From assembly GCA_946480915.1 (NCBI GenBank), contig CAMLLO010000014.1, positions 1-64,000 on the forward strand: a DNA stretch of 64,000 bases, given 5' to 3'. The notes under the pieces are model-generated. The model was not told the DNA's origin. It searched no databases and saw nothing but the letters and a program-made list of their open reading frames with translations. Numbering within the stretch: position 1 is the first letter of the stretch; every line of letters starts with the position of its first letter. This document shows positions 24,664-32,908 of this stretch, one piece after another. The stretch comes from an uncultured Sphingobacteriaceae bacterium (GTDB taxonomy: Bacteria; Bacteroidota; Bacteroidia; Sphingobacteriales; Sphingobacteriaceae). The position numbers and the translations under genes were made by a program.

Positions 24664-25836
24664 TTATAGGGAATATCGCATGAAGGCAGCCACTGGACTA
24701 TCTGCCGGCATTTTCTCTTTCTCTAGCATGTGAACTTCTCCACCATTCATAAGTGTTTTGACGATTGCTTTATTAATCAGGCACTCATCATCATTTTGTT
24801 TGTTTTCATGGATGGTGATCTTATTATTGCTTTCATCGAAATGTCCCCAGATACGCTGATCTTTCTGAACAAAAAGATCGGAAACCTGGGCAAAATAAGC
24901 TGCTGGAATAACCTCTTCAGGAATTGAAGTTGTTAATTCCTTTGCCGAGTTATTGTAGTAATTTTTTAGAGCTTCGTTGCTGTACTCTCTAAAATACGGA
25001 GCAAGTTTATCTTTCACTTTCTGATACAAGCTTTGCCTGTCTTCATGTTCAAAGTTACCGGTAAGATTTACTTCGGCAATATGTTTATAGTTTGAAATTT
25101 GTTTGTAATAAGCTATTTCATAGTCGACAGAGGCCAATACAAGGGGCACATGCTGATTATGCAATACTTCGGTCCATAAAGTTTGATCAACTTCTTTCAA
25201 GTACTGTAATAAATATTCGTCTTCATCAGACAGGCCCGATCCATGTCCGTGGAAACTAGCGCCTACAGTAGCCGCGGCGCCGGCGGCGGCGCCTGCTCTT
25301 CGGTGTATTTGTCTGGATTCCTTTAATTCAAATGGAACAACATCATCAATCCCGGTAGGCAGTTCATCAATTTGAAGTTTTTTCATTTCAAACTGATCGC
25401 CTTCGTAAAATTTACAAGCATGCTTACTTAAAACAAGCAAATAAAAGCGATGTCTTCTTTCCATTACGGGAAGAATCGGGGTAAGAAGAAATGAACTGTT
25501 CACTAGTATTTCTTCTTTAACAGGCAAGGATAACTGATACATCTTAAAAAATCCGGTTGCCAGAAATACCGCGAGTCCCTGGGATTGTTTATTCCAGAAT
25601 TCTTCATTTCTGATCAGATCTAACGCAGGGGCAAGAATGGAATCGACTTTTTTTGTATCGAAACCCTTTCCAAGTAATTGGACCTTCGCTTTCTGTACAT
25701 TGTTTTTAAAAACGAGCGTGTCGTATTTTTCATTTACTTCCATTCCGGAAGAGTGGGTGGGGATATAAATGCTTACACAACCATCAGCATGATAGTTAGC
25801 AAGTTCCTTAAATTCATCTTTTGAAATAACCTCCAT
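24664..25836 (-). CDS. baeRF-type protein (bacterial eRF1-like, family 3-like)
   Basis: A 390-residue protein that I match by pattern to the baeRF families, bacterial relatives of archaeal/eukaryotic release factor eRF1 thought to act on stalled or hibernating ribosomes. Supporting segments are the N-terminal VSIYIPTH and the QGLAVFLATGFFKMYQLSLPV strand set. RRHRFYLLVLSKHACKFYEG and LVLASVDYEIAYYKQIS follow, both typical of the family. No GGQ tripeptide is present. An Ala/Gly-rich linker (residues about 178-195) is encoded by a conspicuously GC-rich patch near 25256-25300. It is the last gene of a minus-strand run with two small proteins; the gap to the 76-residue gene is 3 bases. Confidence 0.7.
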   Translation of the reverse strand: MEVISKDEFKELANYHADGCVSIYIPTHSSGMEVNEKYDTLVFKNNVQKAKVQLLGKGFDTKKVDSILAPALDLIRNEEFWNKQSQGLAVFLATGFFKMYQLSLPVKEEILVNSSFLLTPILPVMERRHRFYLLVLSKHACKFYEGDQFEMKKLQIDELPTGIDDVVPFELKESRQIHRRAGAAAGAAATVGASFHGHGSGLSDEDEYLLQYLKEVDQTLWTEVLHNQHVPLVLASVDYEIAYYKQISNYKHIAEVNLTGNFEHEDRQSLYQKVKDKLAPYFREYSNEALKNYYNNSAKELTTSIPEEVIPAAYFAQVSDLFVQKDQRIWGHFDESNNKITIHENKQNDDECLINKAIVKTLMNGGEVHMLEKEKMPADSPVAAFMRYSL

Positions 25837-25839
25837 AGT

Positions 25840-26070
25840 TTAAGCTTTAAAAGTGTTATTATTATCGTAACCTTTATTGACATTTCGGTTTACGTGCCTT
25901 AGACTCACATTTGCAGAAGGCTCATCTTCTCTATCAGTATATTTTTCTGCTAATTCATTGTCTTTTTCCAAATCATTAACCGCTAAGGCATTTTTTAAGC
26001 CATGTGTTTCCCGTCCGCTGCCAGAAGGTTTCCCTTTTGGAGGAACATACCCTGTTTTCGTTTTAGCCAT
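25840..26070 (-). CDS. small basic/charged protein, baeRF operon
   Basis: A 76-residue protein, hydrophilic throughout, with no signal peptide or membrane segment. The N-terminus is Lys/Pro/Gly-rich (KTKTGYVPPKGKPSGSG) and the rest is Asn/Asp/Glu-rich, so it is probably disordered. Three bases separate its stop from the baeRF start, which strongly suggests co-expression. I do not recognise a domain. Small, highly charged proteins of this kind are common in stress regulons, but that is inference. Confidence 0.7.
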   Translation of the reverse strand: MAKTKTGYVPPKGKPSGSGRETHGLKNALAVNDLEKDNELAEKYTDREDEPSANVSLRHVNRNVNKGYDNNNTFKA

Positions 26071-26125
26071 TTTTAAAAAATTTAAGTGTAAGATCTTATA
26101 TGCTTCTATTTACGTACCTGCCGTT

Positions 26126-26335
26126 TTAGACCAGGTCTATGACAGGTTTTCTAGGTATAACTTTTAGTTTGTTTTCAAATTCGGAGGGAATTTTATCTGG
26201 TAAATGATATAAATCGTCTTCTGCTTTTGCTGCCAAAGCAGAATTGTATCTGTCACCTGCAAATATTTTGGTTAAATGAAAGTCAATACCGTCGGAAGCC
26301 CCTTGAACAAGTGCAGTGTTGTTGATTAATCCCAT
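26126..26335 (-). CDS. small hypothetical protein upstream of the baeRF operon
   Basis: A 69-residue protein from an ATG at 26335. Composition is protein-like (MGLINNTALVQ, then FHLTKIFAGDRYNSALAA, ending IPRKPVIDLV), with predicted amphipathic helices and no membrane segment. It is 55 bases upstream of the 76-residue gene on the same strand and may be the first gene of that operon. No family is recognised. The case for coding rests on a clean ATG frame, plausible composition and location. Confidence 0.55.
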   Translation of the reverse strand: MGLINNTALVQGASDGIDFHLTKIFAGDRYNSALAAKAEDDLYHLPDKIPSEFENKLKVIPRKPVIDLV

Positions 26336-26548
26336 ACATATTCAATTTTTGGTAGAACTTTATCTCATATGGATGATTTTCTGTTGTAGCTTATTATAAT
26401 TTAACCTGAAAAGATGGAAACAGTTTCTTAAAAATTGATTTATTCTATGCCTTAATTACTTTTCACATTTTTAAATTAAAGAGAAATTGAGTAGCTGTGA
26501 AATCAATGTATTTTGTCTAATAAGGTAATACTTAAGCTACAGTATGTT

Positions 26549-27433
26549 TTAGTCTTCTGTGTTGGGTACGAGAACTTTAACAGCAAGCGGAAGCACCTCT
26601 ATATCAATCTCTTTAGTCTTACCTATTACTTCGCCATCGATCTGCAAAGTGGTTCGTTTCGATGTTTGAATAAAGGCTTTTTTACAACTAAATACTTCTA
26701 CAAATTCGGAGGTTTGAAGTCGGCCAATAAACATTTTCCAGGTAATGGATAGCAGATGTATTTTAGGAAACGGTTTAATAATTACTAATTCGAATTTGCC
26801 ATCGTCTACCTGGCCTAAGGGATTGATTACGGCGCCGGTACCATATTTTGACGCATTGGCAAATGTTACTGAAACGGCTTTTCGTTTAATTTGCTCGCCG
26901 TCGATATTGATATTGAATTTATAAACATCAATCAGAAACAATTCCTTATAGAGATGCCTTGCATAAGTCCATAATCCTCTTTTAGGATCCTTGTCAAACC
27001 GTTTGACGATGCTTGCGTTGAAGCCGACATCTCCTAGGTGAATACAGATATTTCCGTTAATTTTTAGTAGGTCGATTTTTTTTTCGACTCCGCTGGTGAT
27101 CAGTTGTAAAGCTGCGTCTAAGCGATTGCCAATAGCCAGTTCTTTGGCCATTCCGTTAGCAGAACCTAAGGGGATGATTAATAAAGGAGTTTCCTTGCCA
27201 TTAAGCACTTTGGCAAGCAAACTCACCGTTCCATCGCCTCCGGCAACTCCAATTATGTCCGGATTATATTCTGTGATCTCTTTCCTGATGTTTTTTTCTT
27301 CGCTACTGCTTTGTAAACGATAAATAAGGTATTCAAACCCCTGATTTCTGGATTCTTCAGAGATTGCAAGTTCTAACCGGCCACCTTCGCGATTTCCTGC
27401 ACGCGGATTAACAACAAAAAGAACTTTAAGCAT
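26549..27433 (-). CDS. diacylglycerol/lipid kinase family protein (YegS/DagK-like)
   Basis: A 294-residue ATP-dependent lipid kinase of the DAGK catalytic fold. Recognisable are VNPRAGNREGG at about 8-18, the nucleotide-loop GVAGGDGTVSLLA, and PLGSANGMAKELAI (the family's P-x-G-[ST]-x-N-x motif in its GSANG form). The C-terminal beta-sandwich ends with the LQIDGE region. The enzyme would phosphorylate diacylglycerol or a related lipid at the inner membrane. It is downstream of the MerR gene by 27 bases and next to the divergent Mla operon. Taken together these suggest a lipid-homeostasis locus. Confidence 0.9.
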   Translation of the reverse strand: MLKVLFVVNPRAGNREGGRLELAISEESRNQGFEYLIYRLQSSSEEKNIRKEITEYNPDIIGVAGGDGTVSLLAKVLNGKETPLLIIPLGSANGMAKELAIGNRLDAALQLITSGVEKKIDLLKINGNICIHLGDVGFNASIVKRFDKDPKRGLWTYARHLYKELFLIDVYKFNINIDGEQIKRKAVSVTFANASKYGTGAVINPLGQVDDGKFELVIIKPFPKIHLLSITWKMFIGRLQTSEFVEVFSCKKAFIQTSKRTTLQIDGEVIGKTKEIDIEVLPLAVKVLVPNTED

Positions 27434-27460
27434 ATTCTAAATCTTAACAAGCAGAAAGAC

Positions 27461-27796
27461 TTAAAGTTGTTCTTTTACCTGTAAAAGAAATTGCTTTAGT
27501 CGTTCAAGGGAATCGATGACTTTTTGATTTTCTTTAACTTCGGATTTATTGTTCTTTAAATATTCTCTCGCTCCCTGAAGTGTAAATCCTTTATCCTTAA
27601 CAAGATGGAAGATTATTTTGAGGTTTTCGACATCTTCAGGTGTGAAAAGTCTGTTGCCTTTTTTATTCTTCTTAGGTTGAAGTATCTCGAACTCCTTCTC
27701 ATAGAAACGAATCTGAGAAGCATTAACACTAAACATTTCGGTTACTTCACCCATGGTATAGTAACGTTTATTTATGTCGCGTTCTTTGTAAGGCAT
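27461..27796 (-). CDS. MerR family transcriptional regulator
   Basis: A 111-residue helix-turn-helix protein. YYTMGEVTEMFSVNASQIRFYEKEF is split here as YYTMGEVTEMF and ASQIRFYEKEF; these are the first helix-turn-helix and wing of MerR proteins, followed by a short coiled coil and no metal- or ligand-binding domain. The frame can be read from 27892, but the MPYKERDI start at 27796 is the one known in Sphingobacteria-like homologues, and a -7 box ends five bases before it. It is 27 bases upstream of the lipid kinase and divergent from the Mla genes, so either could be its target; no operator was identified. Confidence 0.85.
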   Translation of the reverse strand: MPYKERDINKRYYTMGEVTEMFSVNASQIRFYEKEFEILQPKKNKKGNRLFTPEDVENLKIIFHLVKDKGFTLQGAREYLKNNKSEVKENQKVIDSLERLKQFLLQVKEQL

Positions 27797-27800
27797 GAAA

Positions 27801-27808
27801 CAAAGATA
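27801..27808 (-). promoter_or_regulatory. -7 promoter box very close to the MerR start
   Basis: TATCTTTG on the minus strand matches TAnnTTTG. Only four bases separate it from the ATG at 27796, so the transcript would start at or within a base or two of the ATG: leaderless, or nearly so. No -33 TTTG is visible at 19 bases. Confidence 0.5.
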
Positions 27809-27954
27809 AAAGGAATTACGATTTCGGGGATATGAAATAAATATTTGCTGAATGTTATAAGGAATAGTAAAGCAATAGATTGTTATTTCCAACTAACATT
27901 TACGCCTTATAATGGTTGATACTTCATGGGTTATTTATTAGCAATACGCCATTA

Positions 27955-28767
27955 ATGAAAGAAAAAGGTGAAGTACCGACAACCGCCCCTGTTAAGCTTA
28001 AGAAACCCGGTAAACTAAGCCGGATGTTTTTAAGCCTGTATGATGTTAGTGAATTTGTGCTTAGATTTTTTAAAGAAGCATTTTTTCCACCATATGAATT
28101 TAAAGAGCTGGTTGATCAGTGTTTTAATATAGGATATCGCTCTTTATTGCTGATTTCGACTACAGGTTTAATAACAGGACTTGTTTTTACTAAACAGTCA
28201 AGGCCGTCTCTTGCAGAGTTTGGAGCCACTTCCTGGCTACCATCTTTAGTGGCTATCGCTATACTCAGAACCTTGGCGCCGTTGTTAACGGCCTTAATTG
28301 CAGCCGGAAAGGTCGGTTCTAGTATCGGCGCCGAATTGGGCTCCATGCGTGTAAGCGAACAAATTGATGCGATGGAAGTATCGGCAACCAATCCATTCAA
28401 GTTTCTTGTGTCTACCAGAGTGATGGCCACAACTATAACTATTCCTATCCTGACTTTTTATACAGCAATGGTGGGTATGTTGGGGGCTTTATTGAATGTA
28501 TCTTTGAATGAGGGTACCAGTGCCAAGGCATTTTTTCAATCTTCCTTAGAGTCTATTACCTTTTTGGATATAACGGCATCAACAATTAAGGCGGTGATTT
28601 TTGGATTCACCATCGGGATGGTGGGCTGTTATCAAGGATATAACTCATCAAAAGGAACAGAAGGGGTTGGTAAAGCAGCTAACTCGGCTGTAGTAATTGG
28701 TATGTTCCTCGTTTTCCTTGAGGAAGTCATATCTGTACAGTTTTTCGCTTTCTTCAGACCTGGTTAA
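27955..28767 (+). CDS. MlaE-type lipid transport permease
   Basis: A 270-residue inner-membrane permease of the MlaE family, part of the ABC system that moves phospholipids between the inner and outer membrane. Five or so hydrophobic segments can be seen from about residue 50. The conserved ELGSMRVSEQIDAMEVSATNP-type cytoplasmic segment (here at about residues 127-147) is characteristic of the family. An upstream TTG (27916) is in frame, but the ATG at 27955 is preferred. One base separates its stop from the next start (TAA then ATG one base later). MlaB- and MlaC-type genes are not adjacent, so this is the compact three-gene form. Confidence 0.92.
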   Translation: MKEKGEVPTTAPVKLKKPGKLSRMFLSLYDVSEFVLRFFKEAFFPPYEFKELVDQCFNIGYRSLLLISTTGLITGLVFTKQSRPSLAEFGATSWLPSLVAIAILRTLAPLLTALIAAGKVGSSIGAELGSMRVSEQIDAMEVSATNPFKFLVSTRVMATTITIPILTFYTAMVGMLGALLNVSLNEGTSAKAFFQSSLESITFLDITASTIKAVIFGFTIGMVGCYQGYNSSKGTEGVGKAANSAVVIGMFLVFLEEVISVQFFAFFRPG

Positions 28768-28768
28768 T

Positions 28769-29530
28769 ATGGAACAAAATAAATCTCAAGAGCGGGTTAT
28801 TGAAATTAAAGGATTGAACAAATCTTTTGGCACACTTGACGTGTTAAAAGATGTTGATCTTAATCTTTTCAAAGGAGAGAATTTGGTGGTTTTGGGTAAG
28901 TCTGGCAGTGGAAAATCAGTATTAATTAAAATAATTGTGGGTTTGTTGAAACCTGATAGTGGAGATGTAATGGTTCTTGGTCAAAAAGTAGATCAGATTA
29001 GTTATAAAGACTTACTTGCTTTACGTTTAAAAGTTGGGTTCTCTTTCCAAAGTAGTGCGCTATATGATAGTATGACGGTTCGCGAAAATTTAGAGTTTCC
29101 ACTGGTGAGAAACCGGCGAAATCTGGGTAAAAAAGAAATCGACCAAGAAGTAGAAGAGGTTTTAGATGCTGTCGGTTTACTGCAAACGATCAATCAAATG
29201 CCTTCGGAGCTTTCGGGTGGACAGAGGAAAAGAGTGGGCATTGCACGAACACTTATCCTTCAACCAGAAATTATGCTGTATGATGAACCTACAGCCGGGT
29301 TGGACCCAATTACTTGTCAGGATATTAATAATTTAATAAATGAAGTTCAGGAAAGATTCCACACCAGCTCCATCGTTATTACTCACGACCTTACCTGCGC
29401 TAAAGAGGTGGGTAACAGAATGGCAATGTTGTTGGATGGGAGGTTTGAGAGACAAGGCACTTTTGAGGAGGTATTTAATACCACAGATGATCGGGTTAAA
29501 CCGTTTTATGATTATAATTTTATAGAATAA
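28769..29530 (+). CDS. MlaF-type ABC transporter ATPase
   Basis: A 253-residue ATP-binding subunit. Walker A (GKSGSGKSVL at about residue 43), a Q-loop (FSFQSSALYDSMTV, characteristic of MlaF-like ATPases), the signature LSGGQRKRVGIARTL, Walker B (IMLYDEPTAGLDP) and the H-loop (VITHDL) are all present. It follows the permease gene with a one-base gap and precedes the MCE gene by three bases, which are hallmarks of a tightly coupled operon. The start at 28769 is taken over a longer frame that overlaps mlaE. Confidence 0.93.
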   Translation: MEQNKSQERVIEIKGLNKSFGTLDVLKDVDLNLFKGENLVVLGKSGSGKSVLIKIIVGLLKPDSGDVMVLGQKVDQISYKDLLALRLKVGFSFQSSALYDSMTVRENLEFPLVRNRRNLGKKEIDQEVEEVLDAVGLLQTINQMPSELSGGQRKRVGIARTLILQPEIMLYDEPTAGLDPITCQDINNLINEVQERFHTSSIVITHDLTCAKEVGNRMAMLLDGRFERQGTFEEVFNTTDDRVKPFYDYNFIE

Positions 29531-29533
29531 ATT

Positions 29534-30508
29534 ATGCAAGGTACAGACAACCGTCGCAAAATAACGGTAGGGATATTCATATTTATTGGTCTTGTGATTT
29601 TCGTTCTGGGAATTTTTACCCTCGGAAGTCAGAAGAAAGCGTTTATGAAAAGCTTTTCGGTAAACGTTGTTTTCGATGATATACAAGGTTTGAAGGCTGG
29701 AGATAACGTATGGTTTTCGGGTGTTAAGATCGGAACTATAAAGAAGATTCAATTTTTTGGGACTTCACAAGTGCAGGTATTTATGAATATTGAGGAAGAG
29801 GCACAGAAATATATTCACAAAGATGCTTCAGCCAGTATTAGTTCTGACGGCCTGATCGGGAATAAGATTATTGTAATTGACGGAGGGAGTCCGAAGTTTC
29901 CTTTCATAGAAGACGATGATAGAATACGAGTTAACAAGACTTTGTCTACCGATGAAATAATGAAAACATTGCAGGTTAACAATCGGAATCTGGTTGATAT
30001 AACCACCGATTTTAAAACCTTATCTGGAAACCTGGTTGCCGGCAAAGGTACTGCAGGTGCTTTACTGACTGATGAAGAAATGGCCAGGGATTTTAGAGCT
30101 ATCGTATTAAACCTTCAAAATACTACGGTTGCTGCCAATAGAATGGCTGCAGAGCTTAATGAGTTTAGTCGGACCCTTAACACAAAGAATGGTTTAACGA
30201 ATAAAATACTCACTGATACAGTGATATTTGCCAGACTGCAAAGTTCAGTAAACGAATTTCAGCGGGCAGCGAAATCGGCCTCGGCCTTAACGGAAAATCT
30301 TAATAATGCATCCGGAAAACTAAACCAGACAGATAACGCTGCTGGTTTGTTATTAAACGACGAACAAACCGCAGAGCAGCTGAAACGGATCATGCAAAAT
30401 CTGGAAGGCAGTAGTCAGAAACTGGATGAAGATTTGAAAGCTCTTCAAAGTAATTTTCTCTTTCGAGGATATTTCAAAAAAAAGGCGAAGGAAACAGCTA
30501 AGCAATAA
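29534..30508 (+). CDS. MCE (MlaD-like) substrate-binding protein
   Basis: A 324-residue protein anchored by one N-terminal membrane helix (about residues 10-30). The MCE domain follows (VNVVFDDIQGLKAGDNVWFSGVKIGTIKKI, here split as VNVVFDDIQGLKAGDNV and WFSGVKIGTIKKI), then a Ser/Asn/Leu-rich coiled-coil region and a basic C-terminal tail. In the Mla system MCE proteins form a hexameric ring that passes lipids across the periplasm. The long helical region suggests a needle-like extension of the ring. Third gene of the operon, ending in the hairpin at 30554-30600. Confidence 0.93.
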   Translation: MQGTDNRRKITVGIFIFIGLVIFVLGIFTLGSQKKAFMKSFSVNVVFDDIQGLKAGDNVWFSGVKIGTIKKIQFFGTSQVQVFMNIEEEAQKYIHKDASASISSDGLIGNKIIVIDGGSPKFPFIEDDDRIRVNKTLSTDEIMKTLQVNNRNLVDITTDFKTLSGNLVAGKGTAGALLTDEEMARDFRAIVLNLQNTTVAANRMAAELNEFSRTLNTKNGLTNKILTDTVIFARLQSSVNEFQRAAKSASALTENLNNASGKLNQTDNAAGLLLNDEQTAEQLKRIMQNLEGSSQKLDEDLKALQSNFLFRGYFKKKAKETAKQ

Positions 30509-30553
30509 CTGAGTTTCAACTCTAACTATTTCCCTCGAATATTTTCTTACCAA

Positions 30554-30600
30554 CGAATCGAAGCAAACAAGTCGTTTTTAACCTTGTCTGCTTTGGTTCG
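30554..30600. terminator. long imperfect hairpin between mlaD and the convergent protease gene
   Basis: Arms CGAATCGAAGCAAACAAG (30554-30571) and CTTGTCTGCTTTGGTTCG (30583-30600) pair over 17 of 18 positions with two wobbles, loop 11 bases. It sits between two convergent genes and ends four bases before the protease stop. Confidence 0.7.
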
Positions 30601-30604
30601 CGAC

Positions 30605-32107
30605 CTAAGCTCCTAAAGGGAAATTAAGTAAGAAGCGCATCCCGTCGGGAGTGATGCCTTCAATTCGGGCAATTCCATTTCTGGAAGCAGCCAGAGCAGC
30701 ATCCAATTCGTTAAGGCTGTTTACCGGCCGCCCGTTTACTTGAGTAATGATGGTGTTTCTTGTTAGTCCATAACGTTCAAAAAAGCTGTTTTGATCAACA
30801 GAAGTCACCACTAAACCCGATTTCAAACTGTAATATTGTTTGGCAGAATTAGGTAGTGGCGCAAAATTAGCTCCAAGGCGACTTCGTAAGTTGGAGCCAC
30901 TGCTGCTTTTTGCAATAGCTTCTGCAGCTTCTTGATTCTTTAAAGTGACGTTTGTGTTGGATGTTCTTCCGTTTCTTAAAAAGCTTAGGTTAATTTTATC
31001 GCCCGGGCGATGTCTCGCAATACGCTCTGAGAATTCTGCGGATGAACTTACTTTTGTGCCGTCGATGCTTTGAATAATATCCCCCTCTTTTAATCCCGCG
31101 GCAGCGGCCGCACTGCCGCTCTGTACACCTGTAATATAAACGCCCTGTATAGAACCTGGGTTAATTCCCTGCTTTCGCAGCAATTCATCTTCAGTTGCCG
31201 GGGCAGGAAAGCTGACGCCAAGATACCCGCGCCTTACCTCGCCGAAACTACGAAGATCGTTAATTATTTTGCCGGCAAGATTTATCGGGATAGCAAAGCC
31301 GTATCCCGCATAACTACCGGTCTGTGACGCGATAGCGGCATTTATTCCAATCAGTTGTCCGTTGGTGTTAACCAGCGCGCCTCCGCTATTTCCGGGATTA
31401 ATAGCAGCATCAGTTTGAATAAAAGATTCAATGGCCGAACTAGTCTCCTGGCTTCCTTCCGGATTTCCCGGTCTTGGCTGATCCAGTATTCCAATACTTC
31501 GTCCTTTTGCACTAATAATACCAGCGGTAACGGTTGAGTTAAGAGATAGGGGATATCCGACTGCTAGTACCCATTCTCCAACCTGCACCTGGTCTGAGTT
31601 GCCCAAAGTCACCACCGGTAAATTATTGCCCGGAACCTTAATAAGCGCTAAATCTGTACTTGGGTCTCTGCCGATTAATTTTCCTGTAAACGATCGTCGG
31701 TCGGGTAATACAACTTCAATTTCCGAAGCATTTTCTACAACGTGGTTATTGGTAACAATATATCCGTCGGCAGAAATTAAAACTCCCGAACCGGATGCTC
31801 TTGCAGGAGTATTTGAACGCGGGATTCCAAAAATTTCTTCGAACGGATTTCTCGGCCCCGAATCTGTGTATGTTGTTTTAATGTGCACAACTGCGGGTGT
31901 TACCGATGCCGCAGCCTGCACAAAGTCCGGAGCCGCTGCCAGGGCATTCTTCGACGTATAGTTTACCAAATTAGCTTTGTAATTATAATTTTCTTCAGGA
32001 AGTAGTGGATTGTGTTCTTTTTCCCGGCTATCGATGTACCTGTATCCACCAATAGAAACAGCTGCTGAAAACATCGCAGTCGCTAGCATTACTCCTATAT
32101 TTTTCAT
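30605..32107 (-). CDS. Do/HtrA family periplasmic serine protease
   Basis: A 500-residue envelope quality-control protease of the DegP/HtrA family. An N-terminal hydrophobic segment (residues about 5-22) anchors or exports it. The catalytic triad reads His122 (TNNHVV), Asp152 (STDLALIKV) and Ser241 (NPGNSGGALV). Two PDZ domains follow: residues about 290-390 (RGYLGVSF, then GSAAAAAGLKEGDIIQSIDG) and about 410-500 (SFFERYGLTRNTIITQVNG). It probably degrades or refolds misfolded outer-membrane and periplasmic proteins. It is a single gene, convergent with the Mla operon. Confidence 0.95.
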   Translation of the reverse strand: MKNIGVMLATAMFSAAVSIGGYRYIDSREKEHNPLLPEENYNYKANLVNYTSKNALAAAPDFVQAAASVTPAVVHIKTTYTDSGPRNPFEEIFGIPRSNTPARASGSGVLISADGYIVTNNHVVENASEIEVVLPDRRSFTGKLIGRDPSTDLALIKVPGNNLPVVTLGNSDQVQVGEWVLAVGYPLSLNSTVTAGIISAKGRSIGILDQPRPGNPEGSQETSSAIESFIQTDAAINPGNSGGALVNTNGQLIGINAAIASQTGSYAGYGFAIPINLAGKIINDLRSFGEVRRGYLGVSFPAPATEDELLRKQGINPGSIQGVYITGVQSGSAAAAAGLKEGDIIQSIDGTKVSSSAEFSERIARHRPGDKINLSFLRNGRTSNTNVTLKNQEAAEAIAKSSSGSNLRSRLGANFAPLPNSAKQYYSLKSGLVVTSVDQNSFFERYGLTRNTIITQVNGRPVNSLNELDAALAASRNGIARIEGITPDGMRFLLNFPLGA

Positions 32108-32258
32108 AAACTGATTTTATGAGGTATAATTGTTCGTCCTAAATAGGAATAAGCTCTGGGGGAAAAAAGTTTCGAAAAATTATATTTAAGGCTTTCGGGC
32201 AATGAATGACAACACAGAACGGATCCAGTGATCTGTATTTGCAGAATAATTGAAAAAC

Positions 32259-32289
32259 AAAAAAAGCCGAATCTAAGTCGGCTTTTTTT
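32259..32289 (-). terminator. intrinsic terminator after the glucosaminidase gene
   Basis: On the minus strand AAAAAAAGCCGA, a 7-base loop, and TCGGCTTTTTTTG form an A/T-extended stem. It lies 38 bases past the stop of the gene at 32327-32908. Confidence 0.85.
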
Positions 32290-32326
32290 GGCTCTTTTTC
32301 AGAGCGTTATCTTATTATTTTCGATG

Positions 32327-32908
32327 CTAAAAAACATTATTCATTTGATACGCTAAAGCAATTTTTGATCGATCGAATTTAATTGTTTTGTCTATCCGCG
32401 TTAAGTAATCAGATGTTTCCGAATAGAACTTTTGAATGTAGTTTCTGTATTCGTCACTGTTATTTTTAGGCAGTTTTGCTATAATATAGCTTTGGAATAA
32501 AGCATAATCAACTACAGACTCTTTCCAATTACTATATTGAGCGTGCCCCCTGTTTACTCCAATAGCCGAGGTTGGTCTTTTCTCAGCAACCTTCATCCCA
32601 AACAAATTATGATTTTCTTTAAAGATATCGGAAGTGAAATTCCCAGATTCTAATCTCGCCTGAGCAAGTACAGTTTCTGGATATTTTATTTTTAATTCCT
32701 TCATGAAAGAAAGTAAAGCTTCTTCTGAAAATTCTTCAACTTCTGTATTCGCAGATGTTGCCGTTAGATTTTTCATACGTGCTTCTGTGGCGTTTACCGC
32801 TGCTACCGGAGAAAAATAGTGTCCGATGCCATAGCTTATGGAAACGATCAAAGAATACAGGATGATTTTTTTTCTTTTGATTTTTTTTAAAGCTTCAAAT
32901 TTTTTCAT
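32327..32908 (-). CDS. glucosaminidase-domain protein, membrane-anchored
   Basis: A 193-residue putative peptidoglycan N-acetylglucosaminidase. A basic N-terminus (KKFEALKKIKRKK) precedes one membrane helix (IILYSLIVSISYGIGHYF), placing the domain in the periplasm. The glucosaminidase-like core (residues about 65-185) shows the catalytic-Glu context TVLAQARLESGNF, then FKENHNLFGMKV and YSNWKESVVDYALFQSYI. This order is typical of the family. At 193 residues it lacks the repeats that anchor secreted versions to the wall. It is likely to trim glycan strands during growth or remodelling. A pair of CAnCATGTTG repeats sits upstream (32934-32960). Confidence 0.88.
   Translation of the reverse strand: MKKFEALKKIKRKKIILYSLIVSISYGIGHYFSPVAAVNATEARMKNLTATSANTEVEEFSEEALLSFMKELKIKYPETVLAQARLESGNFTSDIFKENHNLFGMKVAEKRPTSAIGVNRGHAQYSNWKESVVDYALFQSYIIAKLPKNNSDEYRNYIQKFYSETSDYLTRIDKTIKFDRSKIALAYQMNNVF

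Noticed and set aside
29333..29752. 139-codon minus-strand frame over the MlaF/MlaD junction
   Set aside because: Covers two well-supported Mla genes and starts in the middle of the MCE domain.
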